From contig VZTG01009179.1 of the NCBI GenBank assembly GCA_013397845.1, positions 872,073-936,072 of the forward strand: a DNA stretch of 64,000 nucleotides. The letters are read 5' to 3'. This DNA comes from Melanocharis versteri. Taxonomy: Eukaryota; Chordata; Aves; Passeriformes; Melanocharitidae. A program made the translations under genes and the position numbers. A model generated the notes under the pieces. It made no database searches, was not told the origin of the DNA, and saw nothing but the letters and a program-made list of their open reading frames with translations. Of the stretch, positions 34,345 to 45,340 are shown piece after piece (positions within the stretch are counted from its first letter, which is position 1; every line of letters begins with the position of its first letter).

Positions 34345-34460
34345 GCTGAACATGCTTTTGAACAACACTAATGATCAGTCATCAGCTCCTTGGAAGATTT
34401 CCATAGCAGCATTTGACTACTGGATAGCGATCAAGTCAGTGAAGCCTTGCCAAGTTCTGG
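34345..34460. promoter_or_regulatory. Candidate conserved non-coding element
   Basis: AAGCTGAACATGCTTTTG, AACAACACTAATGATCAGTC, ATCAGCTCCTTGGAAG, TTTGACTACTGGATAGCG and ATCAAGTCAGTGAAGCC. ATGATCAGTCAT is a short interrupted palindrome. The island has balanced composition, unlike the T-rich filler around it, and carries CpGs (GATAGCGATC). Conservation is inferred. Confidence 0.33.
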
Positions 34461-36469
34461 GCACTTGGTTGGCAGAAAAAATGTTTAGTGCTTCAGGGAA
34501 GACTCCGTGCAGCTTTTGATCCCTTCTAGTCCCAATATATTTAAACAAAAATAACCCTTTTCTCCCCTTTCCCTCCCAACCACCATTTCCCCACATTTAA
34601 CAGTAGAGAAGGAGGCCACACATGTGGGTTTGGCACATTTCAGCAGCACTATTTTTAATGGAGTTGGTCCCCAAATGTCACAAGGCTATTGTTTTCCCTC
34701 TTGGCCACACGTCTGCCTGAATTTTAGGCTGTTCCCTAAAATGTCACAATTTCTCTGCTTCCTGCAACTATCTGCTGTTATTGGTTGTTGTCTTCCTGAG
34801 AGATAATTTTTTGTCCCACTTCTCCCCAAAATGTCTGATCTTCTCCCACTTTGGTACCCCCTGAAACAAATGTTCCCTGTGCCTTTAGTCTCACCAAGTA
34901 GGGGGACAAGCTGGGGGGAAAAAACCACCCTGAGGGAAAAAAAATTCCAAAAAATAAAATAAAGGGTTTTTTTGCTGCCCAGATCTTTTATTTTACCTTC
35001 CTCTCCCAATCTCTATTGCCCAGGGATCTACTGCCAGAGCCCTAGTGAATTTTGTAATTAAAGCCACAGAATGCTCAGCTATCAGAGTTAATATTTTTTC
35101 CACTGTTGGTCACCTTTGCCAAAATCTCACGCAGGAGTTGGACACGTGCCTGGTTTAACCGGCTTCTTTTGGCCCCTGCTTTGTCTCCACTTTCTTCACG
35201 CTGATGGGATGGACGCACCGTCTCTCACTTCTTGCCCTGAGCATCCTTTGCTGGCTCCCTCCCTCCCTATCCTACCAGTCTGTGTGTGCAGAGAGGAAGC
35301 AAAACCTGGACCGATGCTGAGGCTCTCCATCTGGAAGGCACCAGAGGGGCCGGCAGCAGCTGAAGCATCAACGCCCCTGCCATTTCCTTGGAAAGACTTG
35401 GGATCCAAGGGAGGATGGTGTGGGGGGAGAAATATGGAAGAAGAAAGGGAACCTGGCAACAGCGAGAAGACAAGAACTTCAGAAGTGGTGAAAAACCCTG
35501 TTGGAGTCAGTCTCAGGGAGAGCGGAGGAAGCAAATGGAGATCTCGGAGCAGGAAGCAACCTCTAGGAACACCTTTCCACTGTGGGATCAAGACACTGGA
35601 TGACCGAAGGCAAAGGAGACGTGACCCATCAGAGAGTCCCTCCCCACTAACAGCACTCCTCTCCCACATGGGACTGTTCAGGGGTGCAGACAGTAAGAGC
35701 TGAGAGATATTTCGATGCTCTGGCAGCAGAGGGTTCATTCAGCTCCAAGGACAGCTCCCCGCCTGCCAGGGAGCAGGTTCCAGCATCTCTCAGCATCCTC
35801 ACCTGCACTGCCAGTGAGGACCATCCTGACTTGCCTCTGGCACGACAGCTCTGCCAGCTCTTTCCCAGAGAAAGAGAGAGGTGTTAATTTAAACACCCTC
35901 GTGTGTTTTTGAGCTCTTCTACACCCTTTGAGACACGACCTTATTCTTTGTTCTCACTTCAGGTGCTGGTCAAAGGTCTGAGATTTGTCCCTCCTGGATT
36001 ATTTCATCCTTTTCCAGCAAGATCCCAGCCCAGAAGCACCTGTGCCAGCCTTTTAATAAGATTTGGGCTCTTTAGGGAGAAACAGCTCCACACCAGCCAG
36101 AGTCCTGGAGAAAGACTCCATGGAGGCTCTCCTGCTGCAGCGGAATGAGTGTGGGACAGGAAAAACCCAGGATGGGGACAGCTCTATGGAAAAATGCTCT
36201 AATGCTGCCCCCCCTCCAGCGGGCTGAGCTGTAAGCAGGGCATAAACATCCCTCAGGTGTTGGCAGCATCAGCTGTGTCACACACATCTCTTGGGCACGT
36301 TCGCTCCGGTGCTTTATTCTCCCGTCGGAAAAAAATACTTTTTAGAGCAGTACAAAACTGATTAGATTGAGGCAAGGGAAAGAGTGATGGAAAATGGTGA
36401 ACAATAAAAACCTGGGAGCAGGCAAGAGTTTCTTGGAGGAAAATAAGAGAAAATAAAGCTGATGCTTTC

Positions 36470-36665
36470 AAGATTAATGACTAATGACAAATAATTGTGG
36501 CTGTGGAACAGCAGTGAGAAGGCAGAATGGAAACAAGAACCAGACAGGAGAACTAGGCATTAGGTCTGATGGTGAATTTAAGGCCATTAATTCATAATTG
36601 CAGCCATTACAGCCAGGAGTTTCAAGTGAGTCCAGCAATATTAAGAGCTGCTGGATGCGGTGCCT
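36470..36665. promoter_or_regulatory. Candidate conserved non-coding element
   Basis: AAGATTAATGACTAATGACA, AATAATTGTGGCTGTGG, then a purine-rich gap, then GTGAATTTAAGGCCATTAAT, TCATAATTGCAGCC and ATTACAGCCAGGAG, ending GCAATATTAAGAGC. TAATGAC is repeated at the left edge and GCCATTA appears twice in the right half. The repeated cores argue for organisation rather than random AT richness. Confidence 0.4.
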
Positions 36666-37109
36666 TTCCAAAAGAACCTGGCTGTTATTTAGGGTTCTAA
36701 GTGAAGGCTGAACTGCTGTGAAAAAAGCTAATCCTCATCTCATATCATGGGTGTTTATAGGAATCTCTGCCCTGAAGAAGGAAGGAATGAGGATAGAGAA
36801 GACATGTGCCCTCCATCCCCCTTCTACAGGCACAAAATGAGCCACTTTACCCACATTTATGAGCTCCTGGGCTTTTATTTCCCCCCACACGAGGAGCAGA
36901 TTCCCTGTCTTCGCCGGGTGCTTCAGAAAGCGGCAAACACCGGTCCCAGCAGCTGAACGTGCCCGTCCTCCCCCGCTTCACTTTTTCAAAAGGGAAATCA
37001 AAGTATTTCGTGACATCCAAAGGTCTGTTCCCAACAGCGCGGGATAAAAGGCAGGGCACCAGGTGAAGGAGGGTGGTTTTTTGTGGTTTGAACAGTGTCC
37101 ATCCTTCTA

Positions 37110-37250
37110 ACAAGGGGGTTAATGTGCTGCCCGTATCACAACCCTGTGAATCACACCAATTTAATTTAATGAGAAAACTGACAATTCACTGTGACCAGCA
37201 AAGCCTGTCCTGCTCTGCGTCACTCAGGAGCTACAAAACAGCCAGTTTTG
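37110..37250. promoter_or_regulatory. Candidate conserved non-coding element
   Basis: GGGGGTTAATGTGCTGCCCG, TATCACAACCCTGTGAATC, CACCAATTTAATTTAATGAG, AAAACTGACAATTCACTGTG and CTGCGTCACTCAGG. AATTTAATTTAATGAG gives overlapping homeodomain cores, and CCTGTGAATCACACC is a short interrupted palindrome (GTGA/TCAC). Confidence 0.35.
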
Positions 37251-37960
37251 CTCCAATCCTGGAATATTTACAGCTGGAAAGGACGGAAACAGAAGGAACA
37301 CAGTTAAATCTCAAGCAAGAGGTACTCCTCTCAGATCTCCCATTCACAATAGACAGAGGCACTCAAACCAGCCTGACAGGGTACACAAGACACTTGGCAG
37401 CCTGGCAGAGCTTTGTTCCTCACAGAGATCAATCAAAGCAAGAGAGAGACTTGTCAGGGAAGCGTGGGATCCGCTGTTTTCTCCTAGTCTAACTATGGTC
37501 TTCTCCTCTCCGCTTGATTCGCTTCATCCTTTTGGTTTTTTCCTGGAGGGAAATCTCACCTGAGGTTCTGCAAAGCATTTTGACTTGAAATTCCAGCTGG
37601 TTTGAAACCAGGAGGTTCTATCAGTCGCTTGCCAAGCACTTTGCAGGAGAGGAAGTGTCATCATGGTATGGGGGTCATCCCTTTCTCTTTACCAGTAACT
37701 GAGCGAATGACCAACAGCAAAGCACCCCTTCCTTCACAGCCTTTGGCTTCTCCTCCAAACCTTTTCCCTCTCCTTTTAATAGGGATCAGACCCTGTTATT
37801 TTCTCTGTGCTTGAAGCACATTAAAACCCACAGCTATTAAACTGTATTTGATACTCTGAGAAAACCACTTTGAGTGCAACCTGAGAACCTCTGATGTCAG
37901 AGTGAGGAAGAAGTGGAGGGGGATTATGACAGGATGGCAAGACATCGTTTCCACAGTCAC

Positions 37961-37980
37961 TTTTTTTTTTTTTTTTTTTT
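37961..37980. repeat. T20 homopolymer
   Basis: Twenty consecutive T after CACAGTCAC, followed by GCTGATAATCC and a further T7. This is simple sequence; its exact length is uncertain in any assembly. Confidence 0.92.
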
Positions 37981-38911
37981 GCTGATAATCCTTTTTTTAC
38001 ACGTGCCTACCAGATGTTCCCCATATCACACTCGGTACAGCCAGATGGCTTCAGAGTCCCTTCCCCATCGTGTATCATCAGCTCCTGATCATCTCGCTGA
38101 TGTGTAATGGCCCTGTCAGAGGGGAACGAGCTGCTCAGGGTAATTGTCTGCATGCTCCCAAACATCTGCCCACACGTCCCTGCTTTCAGAGCCCGGAGCC
38201 CGCGATTCCTGGTGGGAGAGCAGCTCCCCCTCCGAGACGCCGTTAAGCACCCGGTAATTACTGCAGGAGATAAGCAGCCTGTGTCACTACAACCCCATTG
38301 CCACCACGCCCAAAGGTCACCGGCTCAGCTTTACACAGCCAGGCTTTAACAGAGTTAGACCCTGCCACAGGGTGAAGGTGAGATGGATGGAGGAAGGGAT
38401 GGAGGGATGACCAAGCTGCTTCACGCCCCAGAAAGAGGTATTTGCTGTTCAGAAAAGAGCTGTGACAAGACACTTTGGACTATGACCAGAGTTAGGGAAT
38501 GCCTGTGCAGGGTGAGAGTCCTGTCACCAGCTATGCCACCTTGTAAAGCATGTCCAGCACCCTGAGGACATGATTTGGTGCAGATTTGAGACTCACTGCA
38601 GCCTGATCTTACAGCAAAAAGAGCAATACTTAACACAAAACTATAAGAAACACCAAAATTAGGAAGGATTTTAATCAACGGCAAGGGCCAGCGAGTTTAG
38701 GACAGGTTTTTGATGCCCCAAGGTGAGGAAGCAGTGGTGGGCAGAAGCGCCCTTCAGCTACGTTGGAGATGCAGCAAAGCCCTGAGTGCTGCCGGCTGCT
38801 GGTGCAGGAGCGGGAGAGGAGGCAATTTTAGGAAACAAATAAAACAGAAACAGCAGAGCAGATCCAAAGGGATTCTTCCTGATAGGCAAGTGACAGTATT
38901 AACAAGCTGGC

Positions 38912-38925
38912 AGCCCCCCTGGTGT
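38912..38925 (-). promoter_or_regulatory. CTCF-like site, minus strand
   Basis: The minus strand reads CACCAGGGGG within GGACACCAGGGGGGCTGC, matching the central CTCF core. There are mismatches at the first position and at the base after the G-run. It is opposite in orientation to the site at 18572, so the two would face each other across about 20 kb if both are real. Confidence 0.3.
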
Positions 38926-39329
38926 CCCAGCTTCTGAGCCAGCCTCAGAGAACTGACAGGTAGATCAGCATCAAGAAGCACATATGAAAGGAAGGAAGGG
39001 CTCGTCTCTCCAAACCCCCCATCCATCCTGTTCCTCTGCCCAACATCCAACCGAGAGAACGGAGCCCAGATCCAAAGCTCTTCCTTTCCTACTCTATTTC
39101 CCTCTTGCTCAGACTGCCACTTGCGGGGCGGGTCCGGGAGGGCGCAAAGCCCCAGTTCAGGTGGAGGTCAGGGATGAGGCCGTGCCTCAGAGGGGACAAA
39201 TGCACCGGCCACCACCAGGATCTGGGACAGCTGGGGCCCTCCGGCCGCTCCTCCAAAGCACTCGGAGCAGGGCCGGGAGCTTTGCCCGTGGACAGCGGGG
39301 CGGGAGAGACGGGAGCAACGGGAGAGGGC

Positions 39330-39620
39330 AAAGGGTGCTCATTGATATAATTGACTGCTCGACTAATTAAAATTCCTGGGCTGCTAATTGGGGCTGGGAT
39401 CTGCCTGCTGAACGCTCCCCTCAGCGGCTCAGCCCAGAGAGAGGGGAGCCTGCATGGAAGAGGGGGATAAAAGTTTGAAAGCAGCCGGGCCCCTCACTGG
39501 GGCTGGCAGAGCCCAGAGCTGTTTTGTCTGACTGATAATAAGTCGCCAAATTACTTTTGACAAGTGAAGGGGATTGGAAATAATGGGGGTCTGTGAAAAG
39601 CCCAGGGCGCAGAGGCGGGG
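39330..39620. promoter_or_regulatory. Candidate conserved non-coding element pair
   Basis: The left core is GTGCTCATTGATATAATTGA, CTGCTCGACTAATTAAAATT and GGGCTGCTAATTGGGGC. The right core is CTGACTGATAATAAGTCGCC, AAATTACTTTTGACAAGTG and GATTGGAAATAATGG. GATAATAAGTC is HOX-like and TTTGACAAGTG resembles a TALE/NKX-type mixed site. The elements sit between two GC-rich patches, making the contrast sharp. Confidence 0.4.
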
Positions 39621-39682
39621 GATCCATGAGATAATGAGGAGGCAAAGCCCTGGCACGGCTGGGGGCTTCCCCCCTCCCGGCA

Positions 39683-39708
39683 GGGCAGCGGGACTGGGGC
39701 GCCAGGGG
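39683..39708 (+). other. Canonical G-quadruplex motif
   Basis: GGG at 39683, GGG at 39690, GGGG at 39696 and GGGG at 39705 are separated by loops of 4, 3 and 5 nt. This meets the G3+N1-7 rule exactly, and a fifth GGG follows at 39712. It lies in a locally GC-rich stretch with CpGs, immediately right of the island at 39330-39620. Confidence 0.7.
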
Positions 39709-39961
39709 ACAGGGAGGAGGCTGTGCGGGACATCTGTGAGACACTCCAGTCAATGTTTGGCCTGGAAAGGCACAAGGAAAGCAGGGACTGCCTGGAGGGG
39801 GTCAGCTTTGAGCTCCCAGGAGCTCTTGGCATCCCTGCTCTGCCTTGGCTCCAGTTTTTAGGAGTGGTCTTCAAAAACCTCATTCCACAGCACCAAAATC
39901 CCTGTCGCTTTTCCATCTCCCACCCTAGGTTAGGTATTTTCCATGCATGGCCCAGATGTGC

Positions 39962-39976
39962 CAGCAGCAGCAGCAG
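39962..39976. repeat. Short CAG trinucleotide repeat
   Basis: Five perfect CAG units. Too short to be notable except as a polymorphic marker; no coding frame here is credible. Confidence 0.9.
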
Positions 39977-42424
39977 CTACGACACCCCAGCTGCTCACCT
40001 GACCCAAATAAACTCCACATCCCTATAGGATCCAGGTGCTCCGGCTGCACCAGACATGGGAAATCAGCAATCAGACTGCAATAATTAAAGTGTTCATTTA
40101 CATACCAATACCCCAGATATTCTCCACCTCATATCCCTTTCACAATGATGCAGTATCCAAATCTGGAGCGTGTGTGAGTGCACACAGCCAATTTCTTTCT
40201 ACTCAGAAAAAGAAAATAGCCTATTTTTTTCATGTCAACATGCTCTGTGTAATATCCAGTGGGTAATTTTAGTGTCTAATGCAGCATCCACAGAATCCTC
40301 ACCTCCTGGGAAATCAGATGGGTGCCCTCTTCGCCTTGATTTGGAGAATAAAAGTCCCTCTAATACCCTGGAGATATCCAGGAGATATCACTTGATTCTT
40401 GGGAGCATGAGTATTGGGATATATTTGATCAAAACTGGGAAGAGGAGCCAGGATGCATCACTTTTGAAAGGATCACCAAGCAGGCAAAAATGCCGTGGAA
40501 AGAGGAAAAGACACTGGAACCGACATCAAATTTCTCACTTTTCCATGGGATTTCACATCTGTTTCACAACCATGGCTTTCAGGTAGTTTCTTACAGACAA
40601 TAATGCCCAAGGTGTTCGGTGTTCCTGATGCCCAGACAGAGACCTTGTGTGCCTTCTCCCCACTGACTCCAGCCTTCATTTTTCCTTTGGATGGGCTTTC
40701 CCTGGAGTAGAGCTCCCAAGGAGTACAGCTCCATATTCCTTGCTCACACAGGCACGGCACCCTATTATTTTCTAGGGAACCTGATTCCTCACTCTCCTCC
40801 TCCCCAGAGATTCTGCACTGCCAGGGACTAGAACACAGGGGCAAATATGCCCATTTTTCATCATTTCAGTGATTTTTTTGAACACAGGAAAGAGGAAGAC
40901 ATTACTTTAACCCCTGAGTGGCTGGAGGCCAGGGAGCTGTTGGACGCCACAGACACTTCCCAGTGCTCCTCACAGCCTTTTTTCCAGCTCCATCCAGTTG
41001 GTTTCAAAGCAGATCTCATGTTTCAGCAGCACTGTGGGGACCTCAGGAGGTGCTGACATACCATTTTTTTCCACATCAAGTAATACAAAGGGATAAAACT
41101 CATGTTTTAGTGGAGTTTTTTCCCCCCTTTTCTTCTCTAAACTTGGATTATGGAAGCTCCAGCTGAGCTCTCAAACAGGCACTGTGCAAGTCACATTCTC
41201 AGCTTCAAAGTGTTGCAGCAGTTCATAGCAGTTCATTTGCTGCCTGGGTATTTTTTAAGCCAGAGATTCCCAAACGAAAACAGAACCTGATTCCCTTTAC
41301 TTCCAGCCTTCCTCTCCCCTGAAGGCCACCCTATCCACAGTGCAAAGCCATAACCCCTAAGCTGCTATTTGCCTGTATTTCCCTGACAAAACATCACCAA
41401 TTCAAGTCATGTGAAGCTCTCCTGGACTCACTTAGGGGGTCTAATTCTCAGATCAGCCTCCGATTTTTCCTTTTTAGGAGCAAAATAACAAAAAAGAAAT
41501 GCTCTGAAAAGGAAGCTTTCGGTAATTGCAATGGCAATGCTCCTTTCCTAGAAAGTCCTAAAAATCATTCTGTGTGTCTCGAGGTCTTCATCCCCCTCTT
41601 TTTGTACAGCAAATCTTCAAAGCCCTGATGGGTAAATAGGGCTGAGGGCTGCCGGGGCAGCAACATTCCCAGGTCCTGCAAAGGAGGAGAGAGGGCACAG
41701 AGGGGAAGAGGATGGGGCTTCGGGATTGTCTACATTTTTCCTTAACAGTTTGGGGTCAAGCCTGATCCCCGGTGGGGTCAGCTCCCTTACAGCCTAACAC
41801 GCCGAAGTCAAAGGAGACTGTGCTTCCCCGTGGGAGCCCAGGCAGAGGGAGGCTCTGCAGCCCCTTGGGGAGCACCGGGGTCGGGGCTGGATGCAGGAAA
41901 GCCTGGGGAGGCAGCAGGGGGGAGGACGCGGCGAGGCCCGGCAGGAACTCGCTGGGGCCGAGGCACAGGACCTGCCCCCTGCCCTGGGGGGACCCATCCA
42001 CGGGCACCTCTCAGCAACAGCATCCCTGCCCAGAGAGCACTAGGCTACATCCACCACCATGGGATCAGTGGGACACAGCCTGGGAGCAGACTGGCGTGGG
42101 AGGGATGTCAAGAGTCACAGTAATCAACCCAAAAATCCCCTTTCATCATTTACAGGATGCTTCTCACCAGCAAAACAACCCTGGAAAACTGAAGTCATGG
42201 TGACTCTACAGCACTTTGCAAAGTGTTGACACCTCTGATTAGAAAGAAGGGAAGGAAATGAGGAAATCTGTACAGCTGGACAATACCTAAACATGCCACG
42301 CACCAGAAAGAGATTCAGGCAAAACAGCAACTGGAAGGGAGATGGAGAGAAAGGGAAGTTGCCCGCGCTGCCCAGCTCACGTGGATGGAGCGGGATGCTC
42401 GTGCAGCCAAAGGGAAAGAAGAGA

Positions 42425-42605
42425 TAAAATAGGGAGATGTCAAAGTTATTTTTTTCAGAATGTAAGCTCCATTACACAAGGCGAAAGGTGCGCATTAAGT
42501 GCAATAAAAAAGGAAGCTTTTATAGAGATGAATTTGTCTGCCCTGTCCTCCTTAAACCAGAGGTTATAAATTGTGACAGATCATGTATGTTTTTGGGAAG
42601 CGAAG
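42425..42605. promoter_or_regulatory. Candidate conserved non-coding element
   Basis: TAAAATAGGGAGATGTCAAAG, TTCAGAATGTAAGCTCC, ATTACACAAGGCGAAAGG, TGCGCATTAAGTGCAATAAA, GAAGCTTTTATAGAGATG, AATTTGTCTGCCC and GGTTATAAATTGTGACAG. TTTTATAGAG and TAAAATAG are MEF2-like, and GCATTAAGTGCAA has an NKX-like AAGTG core. The island retains several CpGs, rare at this AT content. Confidence 0.42.
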
Positions 42606-43084
42606 GCAGGAAAAACGAAAGGGAATTGGGGAATAGATCAAAATTCTCTGAGCAAAAGGCTTGGGAGACACATTTACATCAGGCTTTTTCTTCTCGCCTC
42701 AGAGCTGGTGCTATTCTTATCCACAGGGGAAGGAAACTTCTCACCCCTGTGTTCCTACAGCTCCTTGAATCCACGGACTGTTCACAGGGATGAGCCTAAA
42801 GCCTGTTGTTTGTGGACTTCAGATTATGAGAATGGGATAAATTATGAAAATGCAGCTGCTGGAATGTGTTGTTATCTGCTTCCACGCATCCATCTCGCCA
42901 CAAACATTCCAGCACCCCAATTCCACCGGCAAAGCCGCTCGAGAACAGCAGAGCTCTGAGCAGCAAGTTGGAACAAAAGATAATCATTTTTCTCTCTCCT
43001 CTTTCAAGTTTCTGCAACAAAAGCCTGTTCCTGTCTGGCCCAGGAACAGATCCGCCCGCCACAGCCGAACTTCAAATATTCCTG

Positions 43085-43345
43085 ATTGACCTCAGCGTGT
43101 GAAATAGGCACCATTAAAGTGTTCTAAGAATAATTCCCAGAAATCATGAGTCACTGTCTGATTTCGGCAGAAAGGGCTAAAACGATTCAATTATTCACCA
43201 TGAATTATTCACTGATAATTACACTGTAGTTAGCAATCTCCACGTAGACAGTTCATTACGAGCAAACCACTGATGTGCAGTTAATATTTCACAAAAAGCC
43301 CCACTTTTGTTATTGCATGTCATATATAATGAAGCAGAAATATTG
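43085..43345. promoter_or_regulatory. Candidate conserved non-coding element with a 14-bp tandem motif
   Basis: Words in order: CACCATTAAAGTGTTC, AAGAATAATTCCCAG, AATCATGAGTCACTG (AP-1-like ATGAGTCAC), CTAAAACGATTC, then AATTATTCAC twice (43189-43198 and 43203-43212), GATAATTACACTG, GTAGTTAGCAATC, GTTAATATTTCAC. The exact tandem motif with CATG spacer and the run of homeodomain cores make this one of the most convincing islands in the window. Confidence 0.47.
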
Positions 43346-45239
43346 GTGGCCATTGGAGGAAATTACAGAGAGATTAAAAGTGGAAGGAAAATGCTGCTAT
43401 TTCTAATTCTCAAACAACTCTGCCAAGTGCAGCACCGGGCTGAGCGTCCCTTTCTCTGGTTTCAGAGCCAGCCGGAATTGCATTCCTTGGAGAAACACAC
43501 AGTGAGGAAAGGAGAAACTGAGAAACTGAGCTGGCAACCAGAGAGAAAATTCACCTTTTGCACTTCTTTTTCTGATGACTGCTGGAAATCTCTCTAAATC
43601 CAGGCTCTCCAGGACTGCAGACAGTTCAGTTTTGCTTGTCCACCTGCTGCTCACACAGAGCTGTTTTGGCAACCGAGCTGCCATTTACCTGCCATTGCAC
43701 TGGCAGGGCTGGCACAAAAAGCAGGCAAAGAGGAAAAGGCCACCCTGAGAGCTTCTCACCTGCCAGGGAAGTGGGGGAAGAGCTCATTTCTCCCACACTT
43801 CCAAGCAGAGATTCTGGGTTTTGTCACAGGGAGCCAATTCAGCGTAGCTGAGCCGACACCATCCTCCTGCAGAATAACCAAAATAGCCCTCAAAGTCTGC
43901 AGGGGCTCCGTCCCAGAACATTTGTGCTCCCATCTCAACTAGTTGCTTCCCTTTCCTTTTCCCTCACCAGCTTGGCCTCAGTGGTGCTGGGATGCAGAAA
44001 TAGCCAGGGTGGCATCTCTCCAGCCCAGTCCCACAGAGCACACTGCCAACCAACCAGGACAGGGTCCTCAGGAACAGCTCCAGAACCCACACCAGCTTCG
44101 GGAGCATCCAGCAGGCTCTCCCAAATATCCACCCACAGCCCAGATGTTTCAGACTGCTCTGGGAGGCTCTCGACACCCAGACAAAGCAGGTGCCCAATGC
44201 TGTGAATATAAACTCCTCATTTTGTGGGTCACACGACACAGCACGAGCGCTTGCCACAGGCAGGAGGACCAGGGCATTGAGCTCCTATCTCAGAGATACC
44301 CCATTTTTTCCAGATGTGCTGTTTCCTATCCCAAACACAGCCAAGAAATCACCAACTTTGGCTTGCATGACATCAGAGAACAACAGAGCTCACCCAGTTT
44401 CCCCAGTCCTTGCCAAGTCTGAGAAGGTTCTTAGGGTGCATTTTCCTGGTGGCAGCCCTATGAAAATAACACCTTTGAGGCACCCCCCAGCTTGGGAAAA
44501 AGAGAGCAGAAAGGTCTGTGTGAAGTGTTCCTGCGAGGCAATTTGACCTGGGATGAGCAGGGAGATGCTGGGGTCATTCCCGTGTCTCTGTGGGATTTTA
44601 GCACACAGGGCAGGGGCTCCAAAATCCTACCCTATTAAGCCGTTCTGTGCAAGAACCACTTCCATACCTTCCTCATCCTTCTTGCCTCTCCCCACCCCTC
44701 CCTCTCCTGCCAGAGTCAGTGGCAGGCCACTCATGATGCAGATGTACCCTCTGTCACGGCAGGATACAGTTTACTATTTTGTTCCCCGTTTTCCTAGTAA
44801 TTCCCATCATTTTAGTCACTGCCTCTGACTGGCACTGAGAACAGAGTTGATATTTTCATCCAGCCATTCATTATAATCACCAGATCTCATTGGTGAGTGG
44901 TAACAGCCAGTGCAGTGCCCATTACAGCCTGTATAAAATTAGGATTGTTTTCTCCCAGGTGAAAGCAGCACAGGAAAACAGACTCCCTGCTCAAAAATCA
45001 CACAGCTGTTGTCCCCATCCTTATCCTGAAATCCTTAATTCTGCCCTTTTGAAGGGGTCCAATCATTTCCATGATTTTTTTACTTAGTTTGGCTTTTTTT
45101 TCTGGCTGAAACGCCTCACATTTCTGGCTCTTTACCTTGGAGAAGTTAAGGCAAAGGGCTTTCAAGGATGGAGTCGTGGATAGTGTTACCTCAGCGCTGT
45201 GTTTTAAGGCATTTCTTGAGCTTTTACGCTCATCCTCAC

Positions 45240-45325
45240 CCTTTTTCCACACCAGCATTGATTACAGCGGGTAATTGTTTTCTAATTGGCCCGCAGCTGC
45301 TTATCTATCTTAGATAATTAAAGTG
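45240..45325. promoter_or_regulatory. Candidate element with GATA inverted repeat
   Basis: CATTGATTACAGCGGGTAAT, TGTTTTCTAATTGGCCC, then TTATCTA-TCT-TAGATAA (45301-45317), a perfect 7-bp inverted repeat holding two opposed GATA cores, then TTAAAGTG. It is compact and bounded at the right by a GAA repeat. Confidence 0.4.
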
Positions 45326-45340
45326 AAGAAGAAGAAGAAG
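45325..45340. repeat. Short GAA trinucleotide repeat
   Basis: Five GAA units plus G, continuing imperfectly as TAGAAATAAGGAAAGAAAAC. Purine-rich simple sequence. Confidence 0.9.

Larger units (their letters stand above)
28411..36465. other. Non-coding block with four islands and purine/pyrimidine tracts
   Basis: No gene is supported. The minus-strand open frame over 28415-29128 has no domain, signal peptide or compositional bias expected of a gene. Islands at 28420, 29970, 32555 and 34345 are separate entries. A further small TAAT patch is at 35040-35105 (TTTGTAATTAAAGCC, GTTAATATTTTTTCC). The region 30,190-30,600 and the region 35,110-36,300 are filler. An 8-bp hairpin is at 30661-30684. 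Confidence 0.5.
36466..43350. other. Non-coding block with islands, CTCF-like site and G-rich DNA
   Basis: No gene is supported. Islands at 36470, 37110, 39330, 42425 and 43085 are separate entries. CpG and G density rises at 39,110-39,310 and 41,800-41,960. In the latter, four GGGG runs occur between 41867 and 41920, but one loop of the possible quadruplex is 18 nt. The patch 40060-40130 has AGACTGCAATAATTAAAGTG and TTCATTTACATACC, a small TAAT cluster. From 40,600 to 41,650 I see only filler. Confidence 0.5.

Noticed and set aside
35116..35738. Overlapping open frames of 195 (plus) and 180 (minus) codons
   Set aside because: Mutually overlapping antisense frames of equal length without domains; neither has splice signals worth noting.
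41867..41922. GGGG runs as a second G-quadruplex
   Set aside because: One loop is 18 nt, outside the usual 1-7 nt rule; weaker than the motif at 39,683.
41772..42203. Several glycine/proline/alanine-rich open frames on both strands
   Set aside because: All frames stay open because the DNA is GC-rich and short of stop codons; low-complexity products, no family.
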